The position numbers and the translations under genes are program-made. This document shows positions 44,789-54,148 of a stretch of 64,000 nucleotides of DNA, piece by piece (the first letter of the stretch is position 1; each line of letters begins with the position of its first letter). The notes under the pieces are model-generated. The model had not been told where the DNA came from, did no database searches, and saw nothing but the letters and a program-made list of their open reading frames with translations. Source of the stretch: Pseudomonas sp. RIT288. Lineage in GTDB: Bacteria; Pseudomonadota; Gammaproteobacteria; Pseudomonadales; Pseudomonadaceae. The stretch lies in assembly GCF_000631985.1 (NCBI RefSeq), contig NZ_JFYN01000003.1:124001-188000 (forward strand), written 5' to 3'.

Positions 44789-45952
44789 TTAGCGGGTTTC
44801 GTTGAACAGTTCGCGGCCGATCAGCATGCGGCGGATCTCACTGGTGCCGGCGCCGATTTCGTAGAGCTTGGCGTCACGCAGCAGGCGCCCGGCCGGGAAT
44901 TCGTTGATGTAGCCGTTGCCGCCGAGAATCTGGATCGCGTCGAGGGCCATTTGCGTGGCGCGTTCGGCGGTGTAGAGGATCACCCCGGCGGCGTCCTTGC
45001 GCGTGGTTTCGCCACGCTCGCAGGCTTGCGCCACCGCGTACAGATAGGCGCGGCTGGCGTTGAGCTGGGTGTACATGTCGGCGACTTTGCCCTGGATCAG
45101 CTGGAATTCGCCGATGCTCTGACCGAATTGCTTGCGGTCGTGGATATACGGCACGATCAGGTCCATGCACGACTGCATGATCCCGGTCGGGCCGCCGGAC
45201 AGTACGACGCGTTCGTAATCGAGACCGCTCATCAGCACTTTCACGCCGCCGTTGAGCGCGCCGAGGATGTTTTCTTCCGGTACTTCGACGTCATCGAAGA
45301 ACAGTTCACAGGTGTTGGAGCCGCGCATGCCGAGCTTGTCGAACTTGTTGCTGCGGCTGAAGCCTTTCCAGTCGCGCTCGACGATGAACGCGGTGATGCC
45401 GTGCGGGCCTTTTTCCAGGTCGGTCTTGGCGTAGATCACGTAGGTGTTGGCGTCGGGGCCGTTGGTGATCCAGGTCTTGCTGCCATTGAGGACGAAGCGG
45501 TCGCCGCGTTTGTCGGCGCGCAATTTCATCGAAACCACGTCGGAACCGGCGTTTGGTTCGCTCATGGCGAGTGCGCCGACGTGTTCGCCGCTGATCAGCT
45601 TCGGCAGGTATTGGCTTTTCTGTTGGTGGTTACCGTTGCGGTTGATCTGATTGACGCAGAGGTTGGAATGCGCACCGTAGGAAAGCGCCACCGACGCCGA
45701 GCCGCGGCTGATTTCTTCCATCGCCACCACGTGCGCCAGGTAACCCAGGCCCGCACCGCCGTACTCTTCCGGCACGGTGATACCCAGCAGGCCCATGTCA
45801 CCGAATTTGCGCCACATGTCGGCCGGGAACAGGTTGTCGCGGTCGATCTGCGCGGCGCGTGGCGCGATCTGATCGGCGACGAAGGACTGAACCTGATCGC
45901 GCAGCATGTCGATGGTTTCACCGAGGGCGAAGTTCAGGGATGGGTAGCTCAT
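44789..45952 (-). CDS. liuA: Isovaleryl-CoA dehydrogenase
   Basis: A 387-residue acyl-CoA dehydrogenase that oxidises isovaleryl-CoA to 3-methylcrotonyl-CoA with electron transfer to ETF. The catalytic Glu is in [15 protein letters not shown], the position used by isovaleryl-CoA dehydrogenase rather than the medium-chain position; [15 protein letters not shown] and [22 protein letters not shown] are class signatures. It is the first gene of liuABCD; two LiuR-type palindromes lie about 60 and 100 bases upstream. Confidence 0.96.
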   Translation of the reverse strand: MSYPSLNFALGETIDMLRDQVQSFVADQIAPRAAQIDRDNLFPADMWRKFGDMGLLGITVPEEYGGAGLGYLAHVVAMEEISRGSASVALSYGAHSNLCVNQINRNGNHQQKSQYLPKLISGEHVGALAMSEPNAGSDVVSMKLRADKRGDRFVLNGSKTWITNGPDANTYVIYAKTDLEKGPHGITAFIVERDWKGFSRSNKFDKLGMRGSNTCELFFDDVEVPEENILGALNGGVKVLMSGLDYERVVLSGGPTGIMQSCMDLIVPYIHDRKQFGQSIGEFQLIQGKVADMYTQLNASRAYLYAVAQACERGETTRKDAAGVILYTAERATQMALDAIQILGGNGYINEFPAGRLLRDAKLYEIGAGTSEIRRMLIGRELFNETR

Positions 45953-46008
45953 GGGTCACCTTTTGGCTTTTTTGTAGGGTGGGGAGGGCGATCAAACGGC
46001 TCTCACCT

Positions 46009-46065
46009 TTACGTTAACGTAAGCCTGTGACGAATGGCTGTCAATGACCCTTTACGTTAACGTCA
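46009..46065. promoter_or_regulatory. Two palindromic operators (LiuR-type) upstream of liuA
   Basis: TTACGTTAACGTAA (46009-46022) is a perfect 14-bp palindrome; a second near-identical site TTACGTTAACGTCA lies at 46052-46065. Spacing between centres is 43 bases. They share half-sites (TT-ACGT/ACGT-AA) with the palindrome upstream of liuR. The 358-base divergent region 45953-46310 also holds a REPIN (46128-46249) but no gene. Confidence 0.75.
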
Positions 46066-46127
46066 ACATAGGCGAGAGTAGGACCAGTTCAGGATTGAAG
46101 CGGAGTGCTTTTGGTAGGGGCGGGCTT

Positions 46128-46249
46128 GTGTGGCGAGGGGATTTATCCCCGATGGTTGGCGAAGCCGACCCAAAACCTGTGAAAGCGGTTCAACAGGAAA
46201 AACTGAGGGTGCGCTTCGCACACCATCGGGGATAAATCCCCTCGCCACA
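46128..46249. repeat. REPIN (GTGGCGAGGGGATTTATCCCC family)
   Basis: Inverted arms TGTGGCGAGGGGATTTATCC and GGATAAATCCCCTCGCCACA flank ~75 bases in the divergent region between liuA and the acyl-CoA synthetase gene. Confidence 0.85.
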
Positions 46250-46310
46250 GTTGGCTCCCACCTAGAGCAAAATCCCGATAAACCCACTAATAAAGACAAT
46301 AGGGGTCGTC

Positions 46311-48008
46311 ATGGATCAACCCAGTGCAAACCCGCAGCGCAGCTACACCCGAGGCTCCCAGGACAAAGCCTTGCTGGCGATGACCATCGGGCAGAAGTTC
46401 GATCAGACGGTGGCGCAATACCCGGACGGTGAAGCGCTGGTCGTGAGGCATCAGCAGTTGCGTTACACCTGGCGGCAACTGGCCGATAGCGTCGATCTGC
46501 ACGCCAGAGCCTTGCTGGCGCTGGGTTTGCAGGCAGGGGATCGGCTCGGTATCTGGGCACCGAACTGTGCGCAGTGGTGCATCACGCAAATCGCCACGGC
46601 GAAGCTCGGCGTGATCCTGGTCAACATCAACCCGGCCTACCGCAGTTCCGAACTGGAATACGTGCTCAAGCAGTCCGGTTGCCAGTGGCTGGTCTGCGCC
46701 GGGGCGTTCAAATCCTCCAACTACCACGCCATGCTGCAAGGGCTGGTGCCGGAGCTCTCCGAGCAATCCATCGGCCCGTTGCGCAGCGAACGTCTGCCGG
46801 ATTTGCGGGGGGTGATCAGCCTCGACGCACAGCCGCCGTCGGGTTTCCTGCCGTGGTCGCAACTGGCCGATCTGGCGAGCAGTGTTTCGCCCGAACAATT
46901 GTGTGAACGCAGCGAAAGCCTGCACTTCGATCAACCGGTGAACATCCAGTACACCTCCGGCACCACCGGTTTCCCCAAAGGCGCGACCCTCAGTCACTAC
47001 AACATCCTCAACAACGGTTACATGGTCGGCGAAAGCATCGGCCTGACCCCGAGCGACCGCCTGGTGATCCCGGTGCCGCTGTACCACTGCTTCGGCATGG
47101 TCATGGGTAACCTCGGCTGCATCACCCACGCCAGCACGATGATTTATCCCAACGACGCGTTCGATCCGTTACTGACCCTGCAAACCGTCGCCGAAGAACA
47201 AGCCACCGGCCTGTACGGCGTGCCGACCATGTTCATCGCCATGCTCGATCAACCGCGGCGGGGCGAATTCGATCTGTCGAGCCTGCGCACCGGGATCATG
47301 GCCGGCGCCACGTGCCCGATCGAGGTGATGCGCCGGGTCATCAGTGAGATGCACATGAGCGAAGTGCAAATAGCCTATGGCATGACCGAAACCAGTCCGG
47401 TGTCGTTGCAAACCGGGCCAAACGATGAGCTGGAACTGCGCGTGACCACCGTCGGTCGCACCCAGCCGCAACTGGAAAGCAAGATCATCGACGAGGCGGG
47501 CAACCTGGTGCCGCGCGGCACCATCGGTGAACTGTGCACCCGTGGTTACAGCGTGATGCTCGGTTACTGGAGCAACCCGCAAGCCACGGCCGAAGCCATC
47601 GACGAGGCGGGCTGGATGCACACCGGCGATCTGGCGAGCATGAACGATGAGGGTTACGTGAACATCGCCGGACGTAACAAGGACATGATCATCCGCGGCG
47701 GCGAGAACATTTACCCGCGTGAGCTGGAAGAGTTTTTCTTCACCCACCCGGCGGTGGCGGACGTGCAGGTGATCGGCATTCCGTGTTCGCGTTACGGCGA
47801 AGAAATCGTCGCCTGGATCAAATTCCATCCCGGTCACAGTGTCACCGAACAAGCGCTGCAAGCGTGGTGCAAGGAGCGCATTGCCCACTTCAAGACGCCG
47901 CGTCATTTCAAGTTCGTCGAAGAATTTCCGATGACGGTGACGGGCAAGATCCAGAAATTCCGGATGCGTGAAATCAGTATCGAGGAGCTCCGCGAAAAGC
48001 AGGCCTGA
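46311..48008 (+). CDS. AMP-binding acyl-CoA synthetase
   Basis: A 565-residue adenylate-forming ligase: P-loop [18 protein letters not shown] (about residues 214-231), [11 protein letters not shown], the [23 protein letters not shown] hinge and the C-terminal lysine motif [14 protein letters not shown]. It belongs to the medium/short-chain acyl-CoA synthetase group (YngI-like). It is divergent from liuA and shares the operator region, so it probably activates a branched or keto acid for the liu pathway, such as isovalerate or acetoacetate; this is inferred. It ends before a REPIN. Confidence 0.85.
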   Translation: MDQPSANPQRSYTRGSQDKALLAMTIGQKFDQTVAQYPDGEALVVRHQQLRYTWRQLADSVDLHARALLALGLQAGDRLGIWAPNCAQWCITQIATAKLGVILVNINPAYRSSELEYVLKQSGCQWLVCAGAFKSSNYHAMLQGLVPELSEQSIGPLRSERLPDLRGVISLDAQPPSGFLPWSQLADLASSVSPEQLCERSESLHFDQPVNIQYTSGTTGFPKGATLSHYNILNNGYMVGESIGLTPSDRLVIPVPLYHCFGMVMGNLGCITHASTMIYPNDAFDPLLTLQTVAEEQATGLYGVPTMFIAMLDQPRRGEFDLSSLRTGIMAGATCPIEVMRRVISEMHMSEVQIAYGMTETSPVSLQTGPNDELELRVTTVGRTQPQLESKIIDEAGNLVPRGTIGELCTRGYSVMLGYWSNPQATAEAIDEAGWMHTGDLASMNDEGYVNIAGRNKDMIIRGGENIYPRELEEFFFTHPAVADVQVIGIPCSRYGEEIVAWIKFHPGHSVTEQALQAWCKERIAHFKTPRHFKFVEEFPMTVTGKIQKFRMREISIEELREKQA

Positions 48009-48019
48009 CGACGTTCAAA

Positions 48020-48109
48020 TGTAGGAGTGAGCCTGCTCGCGATAGCGGTGTATCAGTCAATATTTGCATCGACTGACACACCGCTATCGCGAGCAGGCTC
48101 ACTCCTACA
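48020..48109. repeat. REPIN (GTAGGAGTGAGCCTGCTCGCGATAGCGGTGT family)
   Basis: Arms TGTAGGAGTGAGCCTGCTCG and CGAGCAGGCTCACTCCTACA, extended by CGATAGCGGTGT/ACACCGCTATCG, flank a short AT-rich core. It follows the acyl-CoA synthetase gene. Confidence 0.88.
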
Positions 48110-48144
48110 AGGGGGCGGCGGGGAATTCGGGAATCACAGAAAGC

Positions 48145-48519
48145 ACAAAGGGGAGCCGAAGCTCCCCTTTAATTTTGTCGTCGCGTGCTCTTTTTTATTA
48201 TTGAGGGGCGGTCTGTTGTTGTTTTTGGCAACCGTGGCCCTTTACCGCTGTTTTTGGCGACCCCCATCCGGGGTCAAGAGCAAACGTATTTTTTTGAGCG
48301 CTGATCTGCTTTCTCGTTAAACGATCCAACCGATTCGGGAGCTACCTGAAGGTAGTTTTATTGTTCTCTGCCCGGTTGCGGGTCACTCCTGAGAGCACCC
48401 TGAAAAGCACACCTTCTCCAAAAAAATCTGTTAGCTGCGTCTCTGCCGTGTTGTTTTTGTTATGTCAGAGTCGGTACGTCTTATTTTTATTGGTTTGCTG
48501 CTTTTTATTCTTGTTATGC
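48145..48519 (-). ncRNA. crcY: CrcY small RNA (Hfq/Crc decoy)
   Basis: A gene-free, A/T-rich stretch of ~375 bases on the minus strand. Read 5' to 3' it carries repeated A-rich (AAnAAnAA) motifs: AACAAGAATAAAAAG near the start, AATAAAAATAA, AACAAAAACAA, AACAATAA, AACAACAA and AATAATAA. It starts about 12 bases after a GG-N10-GC sigma-54 element and ends at AAAGGGGAGC-TTCG-GCTCCCCTTT. This matches the Crc-family RNAs that bind Hfq and lift catabolite repression. In P. putida crcY lies next to the HMG-CoA lyase gene, as here. Exact ends are estimates. Confidence 0.85.
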
Positions 48520-48526
48520 CATAGAG

Positions 48527-48546
48527 ATAGCAGAAGCCATGCCAAC
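48527..48546 (-). promoter_or_regulatory. Sigma-54 promoter of crcY
   Basis: On the minus strand TTGGCATGGCTTCTGCT has GG and GC at the canonical -24/-12 spacing (ten bases between). It lies just upstream of the A-rich RNA. Confidence 0.75.
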
Positions 48547-48626
48547 TTTTTAAAATCCTTTTAAATCAATGGCTTGAGATTTTTGAAGGATTTTTCCTTC
48601 AGGGCAAACCAGACAATTTGTTTCCG

Positions 48627-48667
48627 TGTTACTCGTCTACGCCCACGTTTCCGACGCAGCGGTAACA
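48627..48667. promoter_or_regulatory. Possible CbrB enhancer site upstream of crcY
   Basis: TGTTAC (48627-48632) and GTAACA (48662-48667) are inverted hexamers about 110-150 bases upstream of the crcY start, the place expected for a sigma-54 enhancer. TGTTAC is the half-site I recall for CbrB at crcZ. Spacing here is longer than in a tight dyad. Confidence 0.45.
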
Positions 48668-48676
48668 CCTTCGCTC

Positions 48677-49576
48677 TTACTGGGCGTTACGGGCCTTGGC
48701 CACACGCGAACCGCTCGGGCGACCGAGCACCGCGCTGATCTGCTGACCCGCTGCAATCAGGGCGTCCAGGTCGATACCGGTCTCGATACCCAGACCATTG
48801 AGCAGGTACACCACGTCTTCGGTGGCGACGTTACCGCTCGCGCCTTTGGCGTACGGGCAGCCGCCGAGGCCGGCGATAGAGCTGTCGAACACCGCGATGC
48901 CTTCCAGCAGGCTGGCATAGATGTTGGCCATCGCCTGGCCGTAGGTGTCGTGGAAGTGCCCCGCGAGTTTTTCCCGTGGCACCTGCGCCGACACCACTTC
49001 GAACAACCGCCGGGTCGCGCCGGCGGTGCCGGTGCCGATGGTGTCGCCGAGGGACACTTCGTAGCAGCCCATCGCATACAACTCGCGCGCGACCATCGCC
49101 ACTTGTTCCGGCGCGACCTTGCCTTCATAAGGGCAGCCGAGCACGCAGGACACGTAACCGCGCACGGTAACGCCATGCTGTTTCGCCGCTTCCATGATCG
49201 GTGCGAAGCGCGCCAGGCTTTCGCTGATCGAGCAATTGATGTTGCGCTGCGAGAACGCCTCGGACGCGGCGGCGAACACCGCCACTTCTTTCACACCGGC
49301 AGCCAGCGCGTCTTCAAAGCCGCGCAGGTTCGGCGCCAGTGCGCCGTAGGTCACGCCGGGTTTGCGCTGGATCTGCGCGAACACTTCGGCGGAACCGGCC
49401 ATCTGCGGCACCCATTTCGGCGAGACGAAACTGCCGACTTCGATATAGCCAAGGCCGGCGGCGCTCAGGGCGTCGACCAGTTGCACCTTGTCAGCCACGC
49501 TGATCGGTTGGGCTTCGTTCTGCAAGCCATCGCGCGGGCCGACTTCGATCAGGCGTACTTGGGAGGGGAGGGACAT
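48677..49576 (-). CDS. liuE: Hydroxymethylglutaryl-CoA lyase
   Basis: A 299-residue HMGL-like TIM barrel starting at ATG 49576 (MSLPSQVRLIEVGPRDGLQNE). The metal and catalytic motifs are EVGPRDGLQNE, FHDTYG (HFHDTYGQAMAN) and the mobile catalytic Cys loop GLGGCPYAKGASGN. It splits HMG-CoA to acetoacetate and acetyl-CoA, the last dedicated step of leucine breakdown; also called mvaB. It is downstream of liuR (144-base gap, REPIN inside) and upstream of crcY on the same strand. Confidence 0.96.
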   Translation of the reverse strand: MSLPSQVRLIEVGPRDGLQNEAQPISVADKVQLVDALSAAGLGYIEVGSFVSPKWVPQMAGSAEVFAQIQRKPGVTYGALAPNLRGFEDALAAGVKEVAVFAAASEAFSQRNINCSISESLARFAPIMEAAKQHGVTVRGYVSCVLGCPYEGKVAPEQVAMVARELYAMGCYEVSLGDTIGTGTAGATRRLFEVVSAQVPREKLAGHFHDTYGQAMANIYASLLEGIAVFDSSIAGLGGCPYAKGASGNVATEDVVYLLNGLGIETGIDLDALIAAGQQISAVLGRPSGSRVAKARNAQ

Positions 49577-49612
49577 GGGATTGACCTGCTCTTCTGGATT
49601 CGAGGAGATCCC

Positions 49613-49702
49613 CTGCAGGGATGAGCCTGCTCGCGATAGCGGTGAGTCAGACAATATTTGCTCGACTCACACACCGCTATCGCGAGCAGGCTCACTCCTA
49701 CA
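49613..49702. repeat. REPIN between liuR and liuE
   Basis: Arms ATGAGCCTGCTCGCGATAGC and GCTATCGCGAGCAGGCTCAC face each other around about 35 bases. Confidence 0.85.
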
Positions 49703-49720
49703 AGGGATTTGTGTTGTTTG

Positions 49721-50119
49721 CTAGCTCGCCTGCTGGCTCTTCAGCGTCTGCTCCAACGCCTGCACGCAGCGCTCTTCAGCGGTGTCGAGTTCCAGCTTCA
49801 TCTGTTCGATGTCGAGTAACTGCTGCTCAAGTTGTGCGCGGCGCTCGCTGATTTTTGCCAGCATGCTGTTGAGCTGTTTGGTGTTACCGCTGGACGGGTC
49901 GTAGAGCTCGATCAACTCCCGGCATTCGGCCAGCGAGAAACCGATGCGCTTGCCGCGCAGGATCAGCTTCAGGCTGACCTTGTCGCGCGGCGAGTAGATG
50001 CGTTCCTGGCCACGGCGCTCAGGGCTGAGCAGGCCTTGTTCTTCATAAAAGCGGATCGCCCGGGTGGTGATGTCCAGCTCGCGGGCGAGGTCGGAAATGC
50101 TGTAGGTCTGGCTGCTCAT
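49721..50119 (-). CDS. liuR: MerR-family regulator of the liu pathway
   Basis: A 132-residue MerR-type regulator: HTH YSISDLARELDITTRAIRFYEEQGLL at residues 6-31, the RRGQERIYSPRD wing, and a C-terminal coiled coil. No metal-binding cysteine cluster is present, which fits LiuR, the repressor of leucine/isovalerate genes in P. aeruginosa. A palindrome TTGACGTTTACGTCAA at 50163-50178 upstream resembles the two sites before liuA, so it probably autoregulates. Confidence 0.9.
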   Translation of the reverse strand: MSSQTYSISDLARELDITTRAIRFYEEQGLLSPERRGQERIYSPRDKVSLKLILRGKRIGFSLAECRELIELYDPSSGNTKQLNSMLAKISERRAQLEQQLLDIEQMKLELDTAEERCVQALEQTLKSQQAS

Positions 50120-50162
50120 GAAAGCGCTCGGAAAAAGGTCTTGGCGCTAAGCTAATGGCGAG

Positions 50163-50178
50163 TTGACGTTTACGTCAA
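50163..50178. promoter_or_regulatory. Palindromic operator upstream of liuR
   Basis: TTGACGT-TT-ACGTCAA has perfect 7-bp inverted arms and matches the ACGT half-sites before liuA. It is 43 bases upstream of the liuR start. Confidence 0.7.
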
Positions 50179-50210
50179 GCAAGATGATCTGCGGTGTTCT
50201 TGTGGGCCTC

Positions 50211-50278
50211 ATCGCGAGCAGGCTCACGCCTACAATTGAAACGCGGTCGTATGTAGGAGTGAGCCTGCTCGCGATGCC
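50211..50278. repeat. REP pair between liuR and a LysR gene
   Basis: ATCGCGAGCAGGCTCACGCC and GTAGGAGTGAGCCTGCTCGC face each other around a ~25-base spacer. Confidence 0.8.
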
Positions 50279-50297
50279 AGCGATTCGGTGCAAAGAC

Positions 50298-51227
50298 TTA
50301 CACCTTGTCGAGCTTCTTCTCCTGCGCCGTCACCTGCTGGCACAACTCGATGATCTGCTCGCGCATCCAGCGATTGGCCGGGTCCTGGTCGGTGCTCTCA
50401 TGCCAATACAGGTGAGTCTCCAGTGGCGGCACGTCGTTGACCGGCAGGTTGAACGCATGCAAGTCATTACGCCGGGCAAACCGCTCGGGCACTGTCATCA
50501 CCATGTCGGTCTGCTGCATGACCTGCGACGCCATCAGATAATGCTGCGAGCGCAGGGCGATCTTGCGCTGAATGCCCATTTTGCCCAGCGCCAGATCCAC
50601 ATAGCCCAGACCGCTGCGGCGGCTGGAGATATGGATGTGAGTCAGCGACAGGTAATCGTCGAGGCTGAGCTTTTCCTTGCCCGCCAGCGGATGACCCTTG
50701 CGCATTGCACAGACGTAACGGTCTTCCATCAGCTTGACGTGACGCACCTGCGGGTCAGTGTTGAGCGGCGCATCGACGGCGAAATCCAGACGCCCGGCCG
50801 CCAGTTCCTTGGTGGTCTCGCGGCGTTTGGACAGGAAACTCTCGATGATCACCGTCGGCGCCAGACGCCGCAAACGCTGGAACAGCGGCGGCAGAATCAC
50901 TGCCTCAGTGAGGTCGGTCATACTGATGCGGTAAGTCTTCGCCGCCTGCGCCGGGTTGAAAATCCGGCTCTCCTGCACCGACACCCGCAGCAGCGACAGC
51001 GCGTTGCGTACCGGGCCGATGATGTTCTGTGCCATCGGTGTTGGCACCATGCCTTGGGCGGTGCGCACGAACAGTGGATCGTTGAAGGTCTCGCGCAACC
51101 GCGCCAGCGCGTTGGACACCGCCGGTTGGGTAATTCCGACAATCTGCCCGGCGCGGGTCAGGTTGGCTTCGGTGTAGATCGCGTCGAAGACGATGAAAAG
51201 GTTGAGGTCGACCTTACTCAGATTCAT
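50298..51227 (-). CDS. LysR-family regulator divergent from acyl-CoA dehydrogenase
   Basis: A 309-residue LysR regulator of the NodD/NahR-like group. ATG 51227 (MNLSKVDLNLFIVFDAIY) is the natural start; longer in-frame starts are unsupported. HTH: NLTRAGQIVGITQPAVSNALARLRE (about residues 20-44), followed by DPLFVRTAQGMVPTPMA. It is divergent from the acyl-CoA dehydrogenase at 51385 (157-base gap) and probably regulates it. Confidence 0.9.
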   Translation of the reverse strand: MNLSKVDLNLFIVFDAIYTEANLTRAGQIVGITQPAVSNALARLRETFNDPLFVRTAQGMVPTPMAQNIIGPVRNALSLLRVSVQESRIFNPAQAAKTYRISMTDLTEAVILPPLFQRLRRLAPTVIIESFLSKRRETTKELAAGRLDFAVDAPLNTDPQVRHVKLMEDRYVCAMRKGHPLAGKEKLSLDDYLSLTHIHISSRRSGLGYVDLALGKMGIQRKIALRSQHYLMASQVMQQTDMVMTVPERFARRNDLHAFNLPVNDVPPLETHLYWHESTDQDPANRWMREQIIELCQQVTAQEKKLDKV

Positions 51228-51384
51228 TACGCGGCTTCTCTTGTTCTGTGGGCTGACGATCAGCGGATCATATATCGGTGATGAATGTTTATACACGCCG
51301 AGAATAGGCTAGGTAAATTATCCGCGCTGTTCTAGCATCGATTGCATGATCTGAACAACCTCTGCCCAAAGAAGGTAATTGCTC

Positions 51385-52614
51385 ATGGATTTCGCTTATT
51401 CGCCCAAGGTGCAGGAACTGCGTGAGCGCGTGACCGCGTTCATGGACACTTACGTTTACCCGGCCGAAGCCGTGTTCGAACGCCAGGTTGCCGAGGGCGA
51501 TCGCTGGCAGCCGACCGCGATCATGGAAGAGCTCAAAGCCAAGGCCAAGGCCGAAGGCCTGTGGAATCTGTTCCTGCCTGAGTCGGAACTCGGCGCCGGG
51601 CTGACCAACCTTGAATACGCACCGCTGGCAGAAATCATGGGCCGCTCGCTGCTGGGGCCGGAGCCGTTCAACTGCTCGGCACCGGACACCGGCAACATGG
51701 AAGTGCTGGTGCGCTACGCCAATGAAGAGCAGAAACAGCGCTGGCTCGAACCGCTGCTGCGCGGCGAGATCCGTTCGGCGTTCGCCATGACCGAGCCGGA
51801 CGTGGCCTCGTCCGACGCCACCAACATGGCCGCCCGCGCCGTGCGTGATGGCGACGAGTGGGTGATCAACGGCAAGAAGTGGTGGACCTCCGGCGCCTGC
51901 GATCCGCGCTGCAAGATCCTGATCTTCATGGGCCTGAGCAATCCCGACGCGCCGCGCCATGCGCAGCACTCGATGATCCTGGTGCCGGTCGACACCCCCG
52001 GGGTGAAAATCGTTCGTCCGCTGCCGGTGTTCGGCTACGACGATGCACCGCACGGCCACGCCGAAGTGCTGTTCGACAACGTGCGCGTGCCGTACGAAAA
52101 CGTCCTGCTCGGTGAAGGCCGCGGCTTCGAAATCGCTCAGGGTCGCCTTGGCCCGGGGCGGATTCACCACTGCATGCGTTCGATCGGCATGGCTGAACGC
52201 GCACTGGAATTGATGTGCAAGCGTTCGGTGAGCCGCACCGCGTTCGGCAAACCGCTGGCGCGTCTGGGCGGCAACGTCGACAAGATTGCCGACTCGCGGA
52301 TGGAAATCGACATGGCGCGCCTGCTGACCCTGAAAGCGGCGTACATGATGGACACCGTCGGCAACAAAGTGGCGAAGAGCGAGATCGCGCAGATCAAGGT
52401 TGTCGCACCGAACGTGGCCCTGCGGGTGATCGACCGGGCGATCCAGATCCACGGCGGGGCCGGGGTTTCCAACGATTTCCCGCTGGCCTACATGTACGCC
52501 ATGCAGCGCACCCTGCGCCTGGCCGACGGCCCGGACGAAGTGCACCGCGCGGCGATCGGCAAGTTCGAGATCGGCAAGTACGTGCCGAAGGAGATGTTGC
52601 GTAACGGTCATTAA
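51385..52614 (+). CDS. Acyl-CoA dehydrogenase, ACAD10/11-like
   Basis: A 409-residue FAD enzyme with ATG 51385 behind AAGG. Sequence marks: [16 protein letters not shown] (FAD-binding segment), [42 protein letters not shown] and [34 protein letters not shown]. These features, and the longer C-terminus, are those of the ACAD10/11-type branch, which acts on longer-chain or hydroxylated acyl-CoAs; the substrate is not fixed by sequence. The upstream LysR is its likely regulator. A REPIN follows. Confidence 0.9.
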   Translation: MDFAYSPKVQELRERVTAFMDTYVYPAEAVFERQVAEGDRWQPTAIMEELKAKAKAEGLWNLFLPESELGAGLTNLEYAPLAEIMGRSLLGPEPFNCSAPDTGNMEVLVRYANEEQKQRWLEPLLRGEIRSAFAMTEPDVASSDATNMAARAVRDGDEWVINGKKWWTSGACDPRCKILIFMGLSNPDAPRHAQHSMILVPVDTPGVKIVRPLPVFGYDDAPHGHAEVLFDNVRVPYENVLLGEGRGFEIAQGRLGPGRIHHCMRSIGMAERALELMCKRSVSRTAFGKPLARLGGNVDKIADSRMEIDMARLLTLKAAYMMDTVGNKVAKSEIAQIKVVAPNVALRVIDRAIQIHGGAGVSNDFPLAYMYAMQRTLRLADGPDEVHRAAIGKFEIGKYVPKEMLRNGH

Positions 52615-52628
52615 GACCGCGTCGCCGG

Positions 52629-52712
52629 CTTCGCGAGCAGGCTCGCTCCCACATTAAACCGCATACCAAATGGAAGAATGCGATCAAAAGTGGGAGCGAG
52701 CCTGCTCGCGAA
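52629..52712. repeat. REPIN (GTGGGAGCGAGCCTGCTCGCGAA family)
   Basis: TTCGCGAGCAGGCTCGCTCC and GGGAGCGAGCCTGCTCGCGA face each other across ~40 bases, in the gap between the acyl-CoA dehydrogenase and the convergent PstS-OmpA gene. Confidence 0.88.
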
Positions 52713-52745
52713 AGGGCCCATGCATCCAGCACACCTGCATCAGAT

Positions 52746-54080
52746 TCAATACACCCAAACCTCAACCCGCCGATTCTTGATCCTGCCTTCATCCGCGCTG
52801 TTCGTCGCCACCGGCATCAACGCGCCAAACCCGCGCACCTCGCGCAGCACCACGCCGTTCTTCACCAGCTCGCGACGCACCGCCATCGCCCGCAGTTTCG
52901 ACAGCAGGTCAGCGCGTGCCGGATCGTCTTTCTCGTCGCCAAACCCCACCAGCGTCACCGCGCGCTCGGTCTTGTCGTGGCGCTGTATATAGTCGAGCAC
53001 CCGCGCCAGATCCTGCCGTGCCTTGTTGTCGAGACTGGCGCTGCCTTCCTCAAAGCGGAAGTTCACTGTCAGACGCTGGGCGTGGCGGCTGAGGGATTGA
53101 TAACCCTCGGGCATCAGCGCATTCGGGATGACGGTCATTGCATTCACGGTCTGGCTGATGAAGCCGTTGGCCGCGACAATCTTCTGGCCCTGTGGGCTTT
53201 GCGCAAACGCCACCAATGCCGATGCCCACGGATTCTGGTTGCTGGGCGGCAGATAAAAGAACAGGCGCCGGGACAGCGGATAGTCCTCAGTGGCAATCAG
53301 GCTGTTGAGCGGCAACATCGATTGCGATGCGCCGTCGGCGATGGCCACGGCTTTGGCCTGGCGCACATACGGCAGACCGATGAAACCGATACCCTGCGGA
53401 TCACTGCTCACCGCGTCGGACAATTGCTCGCTGGATTCGAAGCGTTTCGCACTGGAACTCAGACTTTTCCCACGCCGACCCAACACCAATTCCTTGAACG
53501 TGTCGTAAGTGCCGGACTGATCATCCCGCGCATATAAATGAATCGCGCCGCCGCGACCGCCGAGGTCTTCCCAGGTTTTCACCTCACCGCTGAAGATCCG
53601 CGCCAGTTGCTCGGTGTCCAGTTGCTGCAGTGGGTTGCCGGGGTGAAGGATGATCGCCAGGCCGTCGATGGCAATCACCTGCTCGGCGGCGGCGCTTTTC
53701 AGGTCGCCCAGCGCTTGCAGGCTGAGCAGTTCGCTGTCCTTGATCGGGCGGGAAGAAGCGGCGAGGTCGGCACTGGCGCTTTTCAGCGCGGTGAACCCGG
53801 TGCTGGAACCGTGGGCGGCGACTTCAATCACCACCCGTTTGCCTTGGGCGGTCTGGCCGACGATGTGTTGTTCGTTGGCGGTATCGGGGTTTTCGCGGTG
53901 AATTTTCAGCAGACCCTGATCCTGCAGAAAACCTTCGACCAGCGCCGGGCCGAGATCGGCGCCAATGGTGTTGGAACCCTGAATGCGCAATGCCGGGCCG
54001 TGTTCGGGGATGGGCAGGGTGGCGGCACCGGCCGTCAGCCATGCACTCGACAGAAAAGCGAACAGAACACGCAGGGTCAT
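52746..54080 (-). CDS. PstS-like phosphate-binding domain fused to OmpA domain
   Basis: A 444-residue exported protein (signal peptide to about residue 19, TAGAATLP). The first ~310 residues resemble the phosphate-binding PstS fold: LRIQGSNTIGADLGPALVEGFL, EVAAHGSSTGFTALKSASADLAASSRPI, RIFSGEVKTWEDLGG, RDDQSGTYDTFKELVLG. About residues 335-444 form an OmpA/MotB peptidoglycan-binding domain (TVNFRFEEGSASLDNKARQDLARV ... VTLVGFGDEKDDPARADLLSKLRAMAVRREL and NRRVEVWVY). The fusion could tether phosphate capture to the cell wall; such hybrids occur in pseudomonads but their role is not known to me. Confidence 0.85.
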   Translation of the reverse strand: MTLRVLFAFLSSAWLTAGAATLPIPEHGPALRIQGSNTIGADLGPALVEGFLQDQGLLKIHRENPDTANEQHIVGQTAQGKRVVIEVAAHGSSTGFTALKSASADLAASSRPIKDSELLSLQALGDLKSAAAEQVIAIDGLAIILHPGNPLQQLDTEQLARIFSGEVKTWEDLGGRGGAIHLYARDDQSGTYDTFKELVLGRRGKSLSSSAKRFESSEQLSDAVSSDPQGIGFIGLPYVRQAKAVAIADGASQSMLPLNSLIATEDYPLSRRLFFYLPPSNQNPWASALVAFAQSPQGQKIVAANGFISQTVNAMTVIPNALMPEGYQSLSRHAQRLTVNFRFEEGSASLDNKARQDLARVLDYIQRHDKTERAVTLVGFGDEKDDPARADLLSKLRAMAVRRELVKNGVVLREVRGFGALMPVATNSADEGRIKNRRVEVWVY

Positions 54081-54148
54081 GCCGGCACCGAATCAAGCCA
54101 AGGGGATTGCCGGGGAGATTAAGTCAGGCGCATGACCAAAACATGACA

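Noticed and set aside
45953..45975. Possible Hfq/Crc motif just before liuA
   Set aside because: The A-run is only six bases long and does not fit AAnAAnAA; too weak to report.
48361..48564. Small plus-strand ORF in the crcY region
   Set aside because: Its Leu/Phe-rich product comes from translating the A-rich motifs of the RNA on the wrong strand.
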